Origin: JBNAVY01 sp049700195
GTDB lineage: Bacteria; Bacillota; Thermoanaerobacteria; Thermoanaerobacterales; Thermoanaerobacteraceae
Direction of reading: 5' to 3'
Assembly (NCBI GenBank): GCA_049700195.1
Contig: JBNAVY010000003.1
Span: 27,195-91,194, forward strand
DNA: 64,000 bases
Shown here: positions 50,846 through 58,957 of the stretch, one piece after another
How positions within the stretch are numbered: the stretch's first letter is position 1
Layout: each line of letters begins with the position of its first letter
Translations under genes and position numbers: made by a program
The notes under the pieces: generated by a model
The model's input: only the letters and a program-made list of their open reading frames with translations
Databases searched by the model: none
What the model was told of the DNA's origin: nothing

Positions 50846-51906
50846 TCTGTATCCTCCTTGATTAATGTATATATCTCTTTGATTAACTCATCTACAAGAT
50901 CTTTTTCTTTAACTTTTTTATATACTTTTCCTTTTTTGAAAATCAAACCTTCTCCATCTCCACCTGCTATCCCAATATCTGCTTCTTTAGCTTCACCTGG
51001 ACCATTTACAGCACATCCCATAACAGCTATCTTAATATTCTGCTTTATATTTTTAGTTTTTTCTAAAACTTCATCTGCAACCTTTATAAGATCTATTTTT
51101 GTCCTGCCACATGTAGGACATGAAATAAGTTCTACACCTTCATTTAAAAGGCCTAAAGACTTAAGAATCTGTTTTGCTACCCAGACTTCTTCAACTGGAT
51201 CTCCAGTTAAAGAGATTCTTATTGTGTCTCCAATACCCATATTCAATAATATTCCAATCCCAACAGAGGATTTTATTGTACCCGTTTTAATAGTTCCAGA
51301 TTCTGTAATACCAATATGCAAAGGATAATCTACTTTTTCTGATGCAATTTCATAAGATTTTATAGTTAATGGAACGTTAGAAGTTTTTAAAGATAAAATT
51401 ATATCATAAAAACCTAACTTCTCTAATATTAACACATTTTTAAGTGCACTTTCAACTATACCTTCAGCAGTTACACCCTTATATTTATTTAAAATCTCTT
51501 TTTCTAAAGATCCTGAGTTTACGCCTATTCTTATAGGTACGTTTTTTTCTTTTGCTGCATCAACAACCATTTTTATTTTATCTGTACTGCCAATATTCCC
51601 AGGATTTATTCTAATCTTATCAGCACCATTTTCAATAGATTTTATAGCTAGTTTATAATCGAAATGAATATCAGCTACAATTGGTATATTAATCTGTTTC
51701 TTTATTATAGACAAAGCCTTTGCTGATTCTTCATCTGGCACTGCAACTCTTATAATATCACAGCCTGCATCTTCTAATTTTTTTATTTGTTCTACAGTTT
51801 TTAAAACATCAGAAGTTTTTGTATTTGTCATGGACTGTATTGATATAGGTGAATTTCCTCCTATATATGAATTCCCAACTTTTATTTTCCTTGTCATTTT
51901 TCTCAT
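50842..51906 (-). CDS. ispG: 4-hydroxy-3-methylbut-2-en-1-yl diphosphate synthase (flavodoxin)
   Basis: 354-residue iron-sulfur enzyme that converts MEcPP to HMBPP, the step before IspH. The N-terminal TIM barrel opens with VGNSYIGGNSPISIQSMTNT. The C-terminal part has the cluster cysteines in CPTCGRT and GCAVNGPGE. It is the short bacterial form without the extra domain of plants and Chlamydia. GGTGATAA precedes the ATG. It follows rseP and dxr, a familiar Firmicute order, and is translationally coupled to the glycosyltransferase gene. Confidence 0.96.
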   Translation of the reverse strand: MRKMTRKIKVGNSYIGGNSPISIQSMTNTKTSDVLKTVEQIKKLEDAGCDIIRVAVPDEESAKALSIIKKQINIPIVADIHFDYKLAIKSIENGADKIRINPGNIGSTDKIKMVVDAAKEKNVPIRIGVNSGSLEKEILNKYKGVTAEGIVESALKNVLILEKLGFYDIILSLKTSNVPLTIKSYEIASEKVDYPLHIGITESGTIKTGTIKSSVGIGILLNMGIGDTIRISLTGDPVEEVWVAKQILKSLGLLNEGVELISCPTCGRTKIDLIKVADEVLEKTKNIKQNIKIAVMGCAVNGPGEAKEADIGIAGGDGEGLIFKKGKVYKKVKEKDLVDELIKEIYTLIKEDTE

Positions 51907-51921
51907 TATTTATCACCTTAC

Positions 51922-52920
51922 TTAAAATATACGTAAAACATCCCTATAAGTTGCAAAAATTATTAAAGCAATTAAAACCATAAACCCAATATAGTGTATA
52001 TATCCTTCTTTTTCTGGAGGGAGCGGCTTACCTCTTATGGCTTCAATTAAGACAAAAAGTATTCTTCCACCATCAAGAGCAGGAAACGGCAAAAGATTAA
52101 AAAGACCTAAATTCACACTTATCAATGCAGAAAATATCATCAAATTTAACAAACCGGTTTTAGCAACAGTACCTATTGTCTGTACAATTCCAACAGGACC
52201 CATTATATCATTAGCAGATACCTTTCCACCTATTAGCATTCCAATTGATATAACTATCATTTTTGAAAAATATACCGTTTGATCTACTGCTGTCGTAAAA
52301 GCTAAAGGTAAAGATTTTTTATATTCCGGTACTATACCAATCATATTTTTAGAAGTTTGCTTGTCAAAAGTAGGCTTTACTTCTTTAGTTATAATATTTT
52401 TATCTCTTTCAATAGTTATATATAACACTTTATCTTTTGTCGAATTAATTGCTTTTTCTAATTGATTCCAATTGCCTGTTTCAATATTATCAATCCTTAT
52501 GATTTTATCGCCTGGTAAAATACCAGCTTTTTGTGCAGGATATCCATTCATAACTGATTTTACCTGAGTTGTTGGACCACCTATATTAAAAAAAACTATG
52601 AAGAGAAGTAAAAAAGCTAAAACAATATTCATAAGAGGACCAGCTGCAAAAACAGCTAATCTGGTGTACCAAGGCTTATTTATTATAGCTCTAGGATCAT
52701 CAGATTTTTCGTCTTCTCCAGCTAAAGCTACATAACCCCCAAATAATAATATCCCAAAAGAATATACTGTCTCACCATATTTTTTTTTAAAAAGTTTAGG
52801 ACCAAATCCTATAGAAAATTCATTAACTTTTGCCCCGGATAATTTAGCTACAATAAAATGACCAAACTCGTGAAACATAACTAATATACTCAAAACTATT
52901 AAACTAATAATAATTGTCAA
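51922..52920 (-). CDS. rseP: Site-2 protease, RseP/RasP family
   Basis: 332-residue intramembrane zinc metalloprotease. The active-site HExxH is HEFGH (His17, Glu18, His21) in the first membrane helix, with the third ligand in LLPFPALDGGR near 275-285. One PDZ domain lies at about 110-185 (KSVMNGYPAQKAGILPGD). About four membrane helices are visible. It cleaves anti-sigma factors, signal peptides or cell-division proteins in other Firmicutes. The start is TTG, 6 bases after GAGGTGA, which lies in the last codons of dxr. Confidence 0.95.
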   Translation of the reverse strand: MTIIISLIVLSILVMFHEFGHFIVAKLSGAKVNEFSIGFGPKLFKKKYGETVYSFGILLFGGYVALAGEDEKSDDPRAIINKPWYTRLAVFAAGPLMNIVLAFLLLFIVFFNIGGPTTQVKSVMNGYPAQKAGILPGDKIIRIDNIETGNWNQLEKAINSTKDKVLYITIERDKNIITKEVKPTFDKQTSKNMIGIVPEYKKSLPLAFTTAVDQTVYFSKMIVISIGMLIGGKVSANDIMGPVGIVQTIGTVAKTGLLNLMIFSALISVNLGLFNLLPFPALDGGRILFVLIEAIRGKPLPPEKEGYIHYIGFMVLIALIIFATYRDVLRIF

Positions 52921-52926
52921 ATCATA

Positions 52927-54078
52927 TCACCTCATATAATCTTTTAAAATCTTATTTTTAATTTCCTTATCTATATTTATTATATCACTAAGAGTTGGAT
53001 TTTCTATAATTTTATGTTTATTCATATTTTCTTCAACTATTTTATATATATCTAAAAAGTTTATTTTTTTATTTAAAAACAGATTAACTGCTGCTTCATC
53101 AGCAGCATTTAGAACTGCTGTCATTGAACCTCCTGTTTTTAAAGCATCAAAAGCCAAAGTAAGTCCTCTAAAAGTCAAAACGTCTGGTTTCTCAAAAGTT
53201 AATGTATTATTTAATGCAAAATCCAAAAATTTCACTTCTTTTATATGACATCTTCTGGGATAATTTATTGCATACTGTATTGGAATTCTCATATCAGTTG
53301 TAGCCATTTGAGCAATAATACTTCCATCTTTATATTCAACCATAGAATGAATAATACTTTGCGGATGAATTACAACATCGATTTTTTCTGGTTCAACATT
53401 GAAAAACCATTTAGCTTCTATAACTTCAAAACCTTTATTCATCAATGTAGCAGAATCAACAGTAATTTTCTTTCCCATATTCCAATTAGGATGTTTTAAA
53501 GTCTGTTCTACAGAAACTGTTTTAAGAAAGTCCGTTTTCATACCTCTAAAAGGTCCTCCAGAAGCTGTCAATATTAATCTGGATATATCCTCTTTTTTAT
53601 TCCCTTGCAAACATTGGTGTATCGCACAGTGTTCACTATCAATCGGCAAGAAACTAACATTATAAATATTTATAAGGTCTGTTATAAGTTTCCCAGCAGT
53701 TACTAAAACTTCTTTTGTTGCCAAAGCAATATTTTTCCCAGATTTAATAGCTTCTACTGTAGGCATAAGTCCAGATATACCTTCTAAAGCAATAACAGCC
53801 AAATCTGCATTGTATTCTCGTGCCAATTGTTGTAATCCCAAGTCACCTGTAAGAACCTTGATATTACTTTTTAGTCTTGCATTAAATTCATCTCTTTTTT
53901 CTTCATCTTTTAAAACTACAACTTCAGGTAAAAATTCTTCACACTGTTTTAAAAGCAGATCTACATTATTATAAGCAGTTAAACCGACAACCTTAAAATC
54001 ATTTTTTAAATTTCTTAAAACATCAAGGGTTTGCCTCCCGATAGAACCTGTAGAGCCAAAAATAATTATGTTTTTCAT
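52927..54078 (-). CDS. dxr: 1-deoxy-D-xylulose 5-phosphate reductoisomerase
   Basis: 383-residue NADPH-dependent enzyme that commits DXP to the MEP pathway. The NADPH site GSTGSIGRQTLDV is near 8-20. The metal site PIDSEHCAIHQCL (about 147-159) and the flexible loop TASGGPFRG follow. WNMGKKITVDSATLMNKGFEVIEA is spread over the catalytic region. AAAGGATG lies 7 bases before the ATG. It lies between cdsA and rseP. With ispG and ispH, three MEP enzymes are encoded in this window. Confidence 0.97.
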   Translation of the reverse strand: MKNIIIFGSTGSIGRQTLDVLRNLKNDFKVVGLTAYNNVDLLLKQCEEFLPEVVVLKDEEKRDEFNARLKSNIKVLTGDLGLQQLAREYNADLAVIALEGISGLMPTVEAIKSGKNIALATKEVLVTAGKLITDLINIYNVSFLPIDSEHCAIHQCLQGNKKEDISRLILTASGGPFRGMKTDFLKTVSVEQTLKHPNWNMGKKITVDSATLMNKGFEVIEAKWFFNVEPEKIDVVIHPQSIIHSMVEYKDGSIIAQMATTDMRIPIQYAINYPRRCHIKEVKFLDFALNNTLTFEKPDVLTFRGLTLAFDALKTGGSMTAVLNAADEAAVNLFLNKKINFLDIYKIVEENMNKHKIIENPTLSDIINIDKEIKNKILKDYMR

Positions 54079-54095
54079 TTTCGGGCATCCTTTCT

Positions 54096-54878
54096 TTATT
54101 TTATAAAAATATTGAGGAAAAAATAAATAAAAGGTGAAACAAAAATAATACTGTCAAATCTATCTAAAATTCCTCCATGTCCTGGTATTATATTACCATA
54201 GTCTTTTAAATGACAATTTCTTTTTATCGCTGAAGCTACTAAATCTCCTGTCTGAGCGACAATACTCCCAGTTAATGATAAAATAACAGTTAAATATATG
54301 GAAAGTTTTATATCTGGGAAAATCAGAAGAAAAATTATACTGCCAATAATCGAACCTAATAATCCACCTATGGATCCCTCAATTGTTTTATGTGGGCTGA
54401 TTGATGGTATCAATTTAGTTTTCCCAAAATAAACTCCTGTAAAATATGCAAATGTATCTGTAAACCATGATACAATAAATACAAACCATACCAGATAAAT
54501 TCCATGGTTCATTTCCCTTATTTTCATTATATAAAGAAAAAACACAGGAATATACAAAATCCCAATTAAAGTCATAGAAACATCTTTTATATTATATTTT
54601 TTATTAAAAAGCATAATTGGCATTATAATTATTATAAGCAATGAAATCAATTCAAAATCAGTTATGTAATTGTTAAATATATAAATCAAAATAGCAGATA
54701 TATAACCAATAATTTTAACAGGATGAGTATCTAGATTCTTGCAGCAGTTGTAAAATTCATTAAGGGCAAAAATGCTTAATAATATTAAAGCAAATTCTAA
54801 AAACATACTCCCTTTTATAATTACAAAAAAGAGCAAGGGCAATCCAACTACTGCACTTATAATTCTAGTTTTCAACAT
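54096..54878 (-). CDS. cdsA: Phosphatidate cytidylyltransferase
   Basis: 260-residue polytopic membrane enzyme that makes CDP-diacylglycerol from phosphatidic acid and CTP. About seven to eight hydrophobic helices are visible. The family signatures SPHKTIEGSIGG and SAIKRNCHLKDYG...PGHGGILDRFDS are in the C-terminal part. The frame is open to 54908, but AAGGGGGA lies 7 bases before the ATG at 54878, giving MLKTRIISAVVGLP, the usual beginning. It takes the PlsC product and supplies PgsA. Confidence 0.96.
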   Translation of the reverse strand: MLKTRIISAVVGLPLLFFVIIKGSMFLEFALILLSIFALNEFYNCCKNLDTHPVKIIGYISAILIYIFNNYITDFELISLLIIIIMPIMLFNKKYNIKDVSMTLIGILYIPVFFLYIMKIREMNHGIYLVWFVFIVSWFTDTFAYFTGVYFGKTKLIPSISPHKTIEGSIGGLLGSIIGSIIFLLIFPDIKLSIYLTVILSLTGSIVAQTGDLVASAIKRNCHLKDYGNIIPGHGGILDRFDSIIFVSPFIYFFLNIFIK

Positions 54879-54894
54879 ATGCACATCCCCCTTA

Positions 54895-55641
54895 TTATAT
54901 TCCCCCAAACCTTCTATTTCGTGATTGATAATATAAAATTGCCTCTATGAGATGTTCTTTATTAAAATCCGGCCATAAAACTTCTGAAAACCATAATTCT
55001 GAATATGCAGATTGCCAAAGTAAAAAATTACTTAATCTTTTTTCTCCACTGGTTCTTATTATTAAATCAGGATCAGGTTGGCCTTTTGTATATAAATTTT
55101 CAGATATTGTTTCTTCTGTAATATTAGAAGATTCTAAAAGCCCTTTTTCAATATCTTGGCATATATTTCTGACAGCTCTTAAAATTTCATTTCTTCCTCC
55201 ATAGTTTAATGCAATATTTAATACTAAACCATCATTATTTTTTGTCTGTTCTTGAGCACGGGCAATTTCTCTTATACAAACATCGGGCAAGGGAGATATA
55301 TCACCTATAAAATTAATTTTAACATTATTTTCATGCAGTTCTTTTAACTCTTTAGCCAAAAATTCGACTAAAAGATTCATTAAGGTATTAACTTCATCTG
55401 CAGGCCTTTTCCAATTTTCTGTTGAAAAAGCATAAATAGTAAGGTATTTTATACCAATTTCACTACAGGCTTTTACAACTCGCTTTACTGAAAAAACTCC
55501 AGCTCTATGTCCAAAAGTTCGTGGAAGATTCCTTTTTTTCGCCCATCTCCCATTTCCGTCCATTATAATTCCTATATGTTGGGGTAAATTTTTTATGTCT
55601 ATTTCAAATTTGTTATTTTTCTTATTGCTAAAAAAAGACAT
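54895..55641 (-). CDS. uppS: Undecaprenyl diphosphate synthase
   Basis: 248-residue cis-prenyltransferase that makes the C55 carrier for peptidoglycan and wall polymers. The signature HIGIIMDGNGRWAKKR contains the catalytic Asp28, and GHRAGV follows. YAFSTENWKRP, NYGGRNEI and the closing DLIIRTSGEKRLSNFLLWQ are all present. A TTG one codon earlier is in frame, but the ATG at 55641 is 7 bases after AGGAGG. It sits between frr and cdsA, with a strong GC hairpin before it. Confidence 0.97.
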   Translation of the reverse strand: MSFFSNKKNNKFEIDIKNLPQHIGIIMDGNGRWAKKRNLPRTFGHRAGVFSVKRVVKACSEIGIKYLTIYAFSTENWKRPADEVNTLMNLLVEFLAKELKELHENNVKINFIGDISPLPDVCIREIARAQEQTKNNDGLVLNIALNYGGRNEILRAVRNICQDIEKGLLESSNITEETISENLYTKGQPDPDLIIRTSGEKRLSNFLLWQSAYSELWFSEVLWPDFNKEHLIEAILYYQSRNRRFGGI

Positions 55642-55671
55642 CAACTTTCCTCCTTATAAATAAGGGCGATA

Positions 55672-55689
55672 CCCCCTCAAAAGAGGGGG
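55672..55689 (-). repeat. GC-rich intercistronic hairpin between frr and uppS
   Basis: CCCCCTC and GAGGGGG form a 7-bp perfect stem around a 4-base loop. On the - strand it is followed by TATCGCCC, so there is no U tract; on the + strand a T5 run follows 4-5 bases later. It is striking in such AT-rich DNA and may be an mRNA processing or stability element. Confidence 0.7.
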
Positions 55690-55720
55690 CAAATTTTTCA
55701 TTAATAAATAAAATACATAA

Positions 55721-56275
55721 TTATACTTCCATTATTTCTTTTTCCTTCGCTTCTAATAATTTATCAATTTCTTTGATATATTTATCAGTTAATTTTTGTA
55801 TTTCATCTTGATCTTTTATTTTATCATCCTCAGATATTTCACCATTTTTATCTAATTTTTTAATTATATCATTTGCATCACGTCGTATTTGTCTAATTGC
55901 TACTCTCGCTTCTTCAGCTTTTTTATGAGCTACTTTTACAAGTTCTTTTCTTCTTTCTTCTGTTAACTCAGGAAATACTAATCTTATTATTTTGCCATCA
56001 GATGATGGATTTATTCCCAAATCAGATTTTTGAATAGCTTTTTCAATATCAGAAATCTTCGATGTGTCCCAAGGCTGAATTAATAATACTCTTGGTTCAG
56101 GAGAAGTTATTGTAGCCATTCTGCTCAACATAGTAGGAGTACCATAATAATCAACGGTTATTCTGTCTAACAAAGCAGGATTAGCTCTGCCTGCACGTAT
56201 TGCAGATAATTCGGTTTTTAAAACTCCAATTGTTTTTGTCATTTTTTCTTCTGAATTTCTTAAATAATCTTCCAT
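55721..56275 (-). CDS. frr: Ribosome recycling factor
   Basis: 184-residue factor that, with EF-G, splits post-termination ribosomes. Typical features: RAGRANPALLDRITVDYYGT, IQPWD, NPSSDGKIIR and the three-helix-bundle ends. Full family length. The Shine-Dalgarno AAGGAGGAT lies in the final Lys-Glu-Asp codons of pyrH, and the ATG is one base after the pyrH stop. The pair is tightly linked in virtually all Firmicutes. Confidence 0.97.
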   Translation of the reverse strand: MEDYLRNSEEKMTKTIGVLKTELSAIRAGRANPALLDRITVDYYGTPTMLSRMATITSPEPRVLLIQPWDTSKISDIEKAIQKSDLGINPSSDGKIIRLVFPELTEERRKELVKVAHKKAEEARVAIRQIRRDANDIIKKLDKNGEISEDDKIKDQDEIQKLTDKYIKEIDKLLEAKEKEIMEV

Positions 56276-56276
56276 T

Positions 56277-56987
56277 TTAATCCTCCTTAACTATTGTACC
56301 AATATTTTTCCCTTCAACAACACTTTTAATATTACCGTAAGTCGTTAAATCGAATACTACAATTGGTATTTTATTATCCATACACAGTGATGTTGCTGTT
56401 GAATCCATAACACCTAAACCTTTGTTTAGCACATCAAGATATGTTAATGTATTAAATTTAACTGCATCGTCAAATTTAACAGGGTCTTTGTCATATACAC
56501 CATCTACCTTTTTTGCCAGTAATATAACTTCAGCATCAATTTCGGCTGCTCTAAGAGAAGCTGTTGTATCAGTGGAGAAAAATGGATTTCCAGTTCCTGC
56601 GGCAAATATAACAACTCGACCTTTTTCAAGATGTCTTATTGCTCTTCTACGTATATATGGCTCTGCAATTTGTCTCATTTCTATAGCTGTCTGTACTCTG
56701 GTTTCAACATTGCGTTGTTCTAATGCATCCTGTAATGCTAAAGAATTTATGACTGTTGCAAGCATACCCATATGATCAGCTGTTGTTCTATCCATACCTC
56801 TGCCTTCTCTTCCTCTCCATATATTGCCTCCACCTACAACTACACCTATCTGAACCCCTAATTCCTGCACTTCTTTTATTTCTTTTGCAATTAAATTTAC
56901 TGTATCAAAATCAATGCCATAACCCTTCTGACCTGCTAAAGCTTCTCCAGAAATTTTTAATATTATTCTCTTGTAAACAACTGACAA
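56277..56987 (-). CDS. pyrH: Uridylate kinase
   Basis: 236-residue hexameric UMP kinase of the amino-acid-kinase fold. Conserved segments: LKISGEALAG, VVGGGNIWRG, DHMGMLATVINSLAL, and the ATGNPFFSTDTTASLRA region, which is split by other residues. The frame is open to 56996 at a GTG, but that GTG is part of the GGGGTG Shine-Dalgarno; the TTG at 56987, 6 bases later, starts the family N-terminus. It follows the tsf terminator and heads the frr-uppS-cdsA-dxr-rseP-ispG-polC series. Confidence 0.96.
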   Translation of the reverse strand: MSVVYKRIILKISGEALAGQKGYGIDFDTVNLIAKEIKEVQELGVQIGVVVGGGNIWRGREGRGMDRTTADHMGMLATVINSLALQDALEQRNVETRVQTAIEMRQIAEPYIRRRAIRHLEKGRVVIFAAGTGNPFFSTDTTASLRAAEIDAEVILLAKKVDGVYDKDPVKFDDAVKFNTLTYLDVLNKGLGVMDSTATSLCMDNKIPIVVFDLTTYGNIKSVVEGKNIGTIVKED

Positions 56988-57000
56988 AATAAACACCCCA

Positions 57001-57037
57001 TTTATATTTAGTTCTATAAAAATTGTAAAATTCCTTC
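57001..57037 (-). promoter_or_regulatory. Candidate pyrH promoter(s): sigma-A-like and sigma-H-like overlapping
   Basis: On the - strand TTTACA (57029-57024) and TATAAA (57006-57001) are 17 bases apart, but this start would fall almost on the Shine-Dalgarno. Overlapping it, GAAGGAATT (57037-57029) and ATAGAACTA (57017-57009), 11 bases apart, match sigma-H consensus except GAAC for GAAT. Which one is used, if either, is uncertain. Confidence 0.35.
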
Positions 57038-57075
57038 TTTAAATAAAAACATAAAATTATAATAATCTAATTTAT

Positions 57076-57103
57076 AAAAATAGGACACAACCGTGTCCTA
57101 TTT
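57076..57103 (-). terminator. Rho-independent terminator of rpsB-tsf
   Basis: On the - strand AAATAGGACAC (57103-57093) pairs with GTGTCCTATTT (57088-57078) around GGTT and continues into a T run. It lies 19 bases after the tsf stop. Confidence 0.9.
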
Positions 57104-57122
57104 GGTTGTTTATTTAATTTTA

Positions 57123-57737
57123 TTACTCTTCAGAAGAAGTTTCAACACCTTCTCCTCTTTCAAATCTTGCAAATCTTCTGATTATTATATTTTCGCCAAG
57201 TTTTGAAATCATTTCATTTAATATATCTTTTACAGTCTTATCACTATCTCTTATATATTCCTGCTCTAAAAGACAATTTTCCTTATAAAATTTTTCAATT
57301 CTTCCTTCAATAATTTTTTCTAATATTTTTTCGGGTTTACCTTCATTTAAAGCCTGTGCCTTTAATATTTCTTTTTCCTTCTCAATTACAGAAGAAGGAA
57401 CTTCTTCTCGAGATGTATAACGCGGATTAGCTGCTGCAATCTGCATACAAATTTCTTTTGCAAAAGATCTAAAATCCTCTGTATTTGCAACAAAGTCAGT
57501 TTCACAATTAACTTCAACTAAAACTCCAATTCTTCCACCGCCATGTATATATGATTCTACAACACCCTCATTTGCTACACGACCAGCTTTTTTTGCTGCT
57601 GCTGCTAAACCTTTTTCTCTTAAAATATCAATAGCTTTATTTATATCTCCATCAGCTTCTGTTAAAGCCTTTTTGCAATCCATCATGCCTGCACCTGTTC
57701 GTTCTCTTAACTCTTTTACATCTTGTGCTGATATCAC
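57123..57737 (-). CDS. tsf: Elongation factor Ts
   Basis: 204-residue nucleotide-exchange factor for EF-Tu. The N-terminal UBA-like region has LRERTGAGMMDCKKAL, and the core has GVLVEVNCETDFVANTEDF. It is a short form with a reduced dimerisation domain, comparable to other compact bacterial EF-Ts. Translation starts at GTG, 6 bases after AGGAGGT. It follows rpsB by 71 bases, a gap that contains a long hairpin. The rpsB-tsf pair is universal. Confidence 0.96.
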   Translation of the reverse strand: MISAQDVKELRERTGAGMMDCKKALTEADGDINKAIDILREKGLAAAAKKAGRVANEGVVESYIHGGGRIGVLVEVNCETDFVANTEDFRSFAKEICMQIAAANPRYTSREEVPSSVIEKEKEILKAQALNEGKPEKILEKIIEGRIEKFYKENCLLEQEYIRDSDKTVKDILNEMISKLGENIIIRRFARFERGEGVETSSEE

Positions 57738-57765
57738 AAAGATACCTCCTATCTACATATAATTA

Positions 57766-57801
57766 GTGGTAAGGATAAGCTTCTGCCTTTTTCCTTACCA
57801 C
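57766..57801 (-). repeat. Intercistronic hairpin between rpsB and tsf
   Basis: GTGGTAAGGA and TCCTTACCAC form a 10-bp perfect stem around a 16-base loop. It is followed on the - strand by TAATTATATG, with no U run. It probably adjusts tsf level or mRNA stability rather than ending transcription. Confidence 0.6.
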
Positions 57802-57808
57802 ATAGTTT

Positions 57809-58528
57809 TTATTCTTCTACTGCTTCTGAAACAGAATTAAACTGTTCGCCTTGATTTCCTTCAATTACTGCATCAGCAATTTTTGCCGCAATAAGTTTTA
57901 CAGCTCTTATTGCATCATCATTACCCGGAATTGGATAGTCAACTTCTTCAGGGTCACAATTTGTATCTACAATTGCAACGACAGGAATATCAAGATTTTT
58001 TGCTTCAGCAACAGCAATAGCTTCTTTCTTTGGATCAACAACAAAAAGTGCAGATGGTAATTTCCCCATGTCTTCAATACCACCTAGGAACTTTTGTAAT
58101 CTTTCTTTTTCTTGTCTTAATTTTATAACTTCTTTTTTAGGCAGAAGTTCGAAAGTACCATCTTCTTCCATCTTTTTTAGAGCTTTTAATCTTTCGATTC
58201 TTCCTCTTATTGTTTTAAAATTAGTAAGCATACCACCTAACCATCTTTGATTTACATAATACATCCCACATCTTTCAGCTTCTTCTTTTACTGAATCCTG
58301 AGCCTGTTTTTTTGTACCTACAAAAAGAACAGTACCTCCATCCATGGCTATTTGTTTAATAAAGTCATATGCTTCTTCAATCTTCTTAACTGTTTTTTGC
58401 AAGTCTATTATATATATGCCATTTCTTTCAGTAAAAATATATGGAGCCATTTTAGGGTTCCATCTTCTAGTCTGATGGCCAAAATGTACACCTGCTTCTA
58501 ATAACTGTTTCATTGAAATTACCGACAT
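57809..58528 (-). CDS. rpsB: 30S ribosomal protein S2
   Basis: 239-residue small-subunit protein. Signature segments: MKQLLEAGVHFGHQTRRWNPKM, FVGTKKQAQ and the PDALFVVDPKKE-type stretch (here PSALFVVDPKKEAIAV). An acidic C-terminal tail is present. AGGAGGTG lies 5 bases before the ATG. A sigma-A promoter lies about 105 bases upstream, directly after the chemotaxis operon, giving a leader of about 98 bases with a possible S2-responsive structure. Confidence 0.98.
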   Translation of the reverse strand: MSVISMKQLLEAGVHFGHQTRRWNPKMAPYIFTERNGIYIIDLQKTVKKIEEAYDFIKQIAMDGGTVLFVGTKKQAQDSVKEEAERCGMYYVNQRWLGGMLTNFKTIRGRIERLKALKKMEEDGTFELLPKKEVIKLRQEKERLQKFLGGIEDMGKLPSALFVVDPKKEAIAVAEAKNLDIPVVAIVDTNCDPEEVDYPIPGNDDAIRAVKLIAAKIADAVIEGNQGEQFNSVSEAVEE

Positions 58529-58555
58529 TTTTTCACCTCCTGGTTATTCCTCCGC

Positions 58556-58581
58556 TTAGGTCATTTTATAAAAGAGCCTAA
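58556..58581 (-). promoter_or_regulatory. Structured element in the rpsB leader
   Basis: TTAGG and CCTAA enclose a short TTTTATAAAA self-complementary core in the 98-base rpsB leader; a small GTGT/ACAC hairpin lies upstream. Autoregulatory rpsB leaders are known in other bacteria, but I cannot match this one to a defined family by eye. Confidence 0.35.
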
Positions 58582-58633
58582 TGGCACCACTTTTACAATC
58601 CCTAAACGTGTGTATTTTACACTACCAAAGAAT

Positions 58634-58662
58634 ACTATATTATATAATCTTTAAAATGTCAA
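58634..58662 (-). promoter_or_regulatory. Sigma-A promoter of rpsB-tsf
   Basis: A perfect TTGACA (58662-58657) and TATAGT (58639-58634) on the - strand have 17-base spacing. It starts 8 bases after the stop codon of the last gene of the chemotaxis operon, with no terminator between. Confidence 0.8.
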
Positions 58663-58669
58663 TATCTTA

Positions 58670-58945
58670 TCACACTTTTATATCAATATGTCCTATATTT
58701 TTTTTTCTTTTTTTCTGTTTGTTTTTTTCTTCTTTATTATTAGCATTCTCTGCCTTTTTAAGATGCATTTCCTCTGACTTTTTCATTTCATTGGTTTTTG
58801 TCTTTTTAATTTCATTGTTTTGACTATATGAAACTGCAATTTGCTGAGCATAGGTATTTGGACGCTGTATATCTATCTGTTTTATATTACCTATCTCAAC
58901 CATCCTGGGAAGTGATGATTGAAGATCTATAGGATTAGTTGACAT
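58670..58945 (-). CDS. Hypothetical charged protein closing the chemotaxis operon
   Basis: 91 residues, family not recognised. The N-terminal half (MSTNPIDLQSSLPRMVEIGN...YAQQIAVSYSQ) looks like an ordered or peptide-binding part; the C-terminal half is very rich in Lys, Glu and Asn (about 45-85), likely a helix or disordered. No signal peptide or membrane helix. The apparent GTG start at 58954 is part of the AAGGGGTG Shine-Dalgarno; the ATG at 58945 is 6 bases later. It follows fapA by 12 bases and occupies the place of Bacillus swrB (between sigD and rpsB), but lacks the SwrB membrane anchor. A motility-related role is inferred from position only. Confidence 0.75.
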   Translation of the reverse strand: MSTNPIDLQSSLPRMVEIGNIKQIDIQRPNTYAQQIAVSYSQNNEIKKTKTNEMKKSEEMHLKKAENANNKEEKNKQKKRKKNIGHIDIKV

Positions 58946-58957
58946 TATTAACACCCC

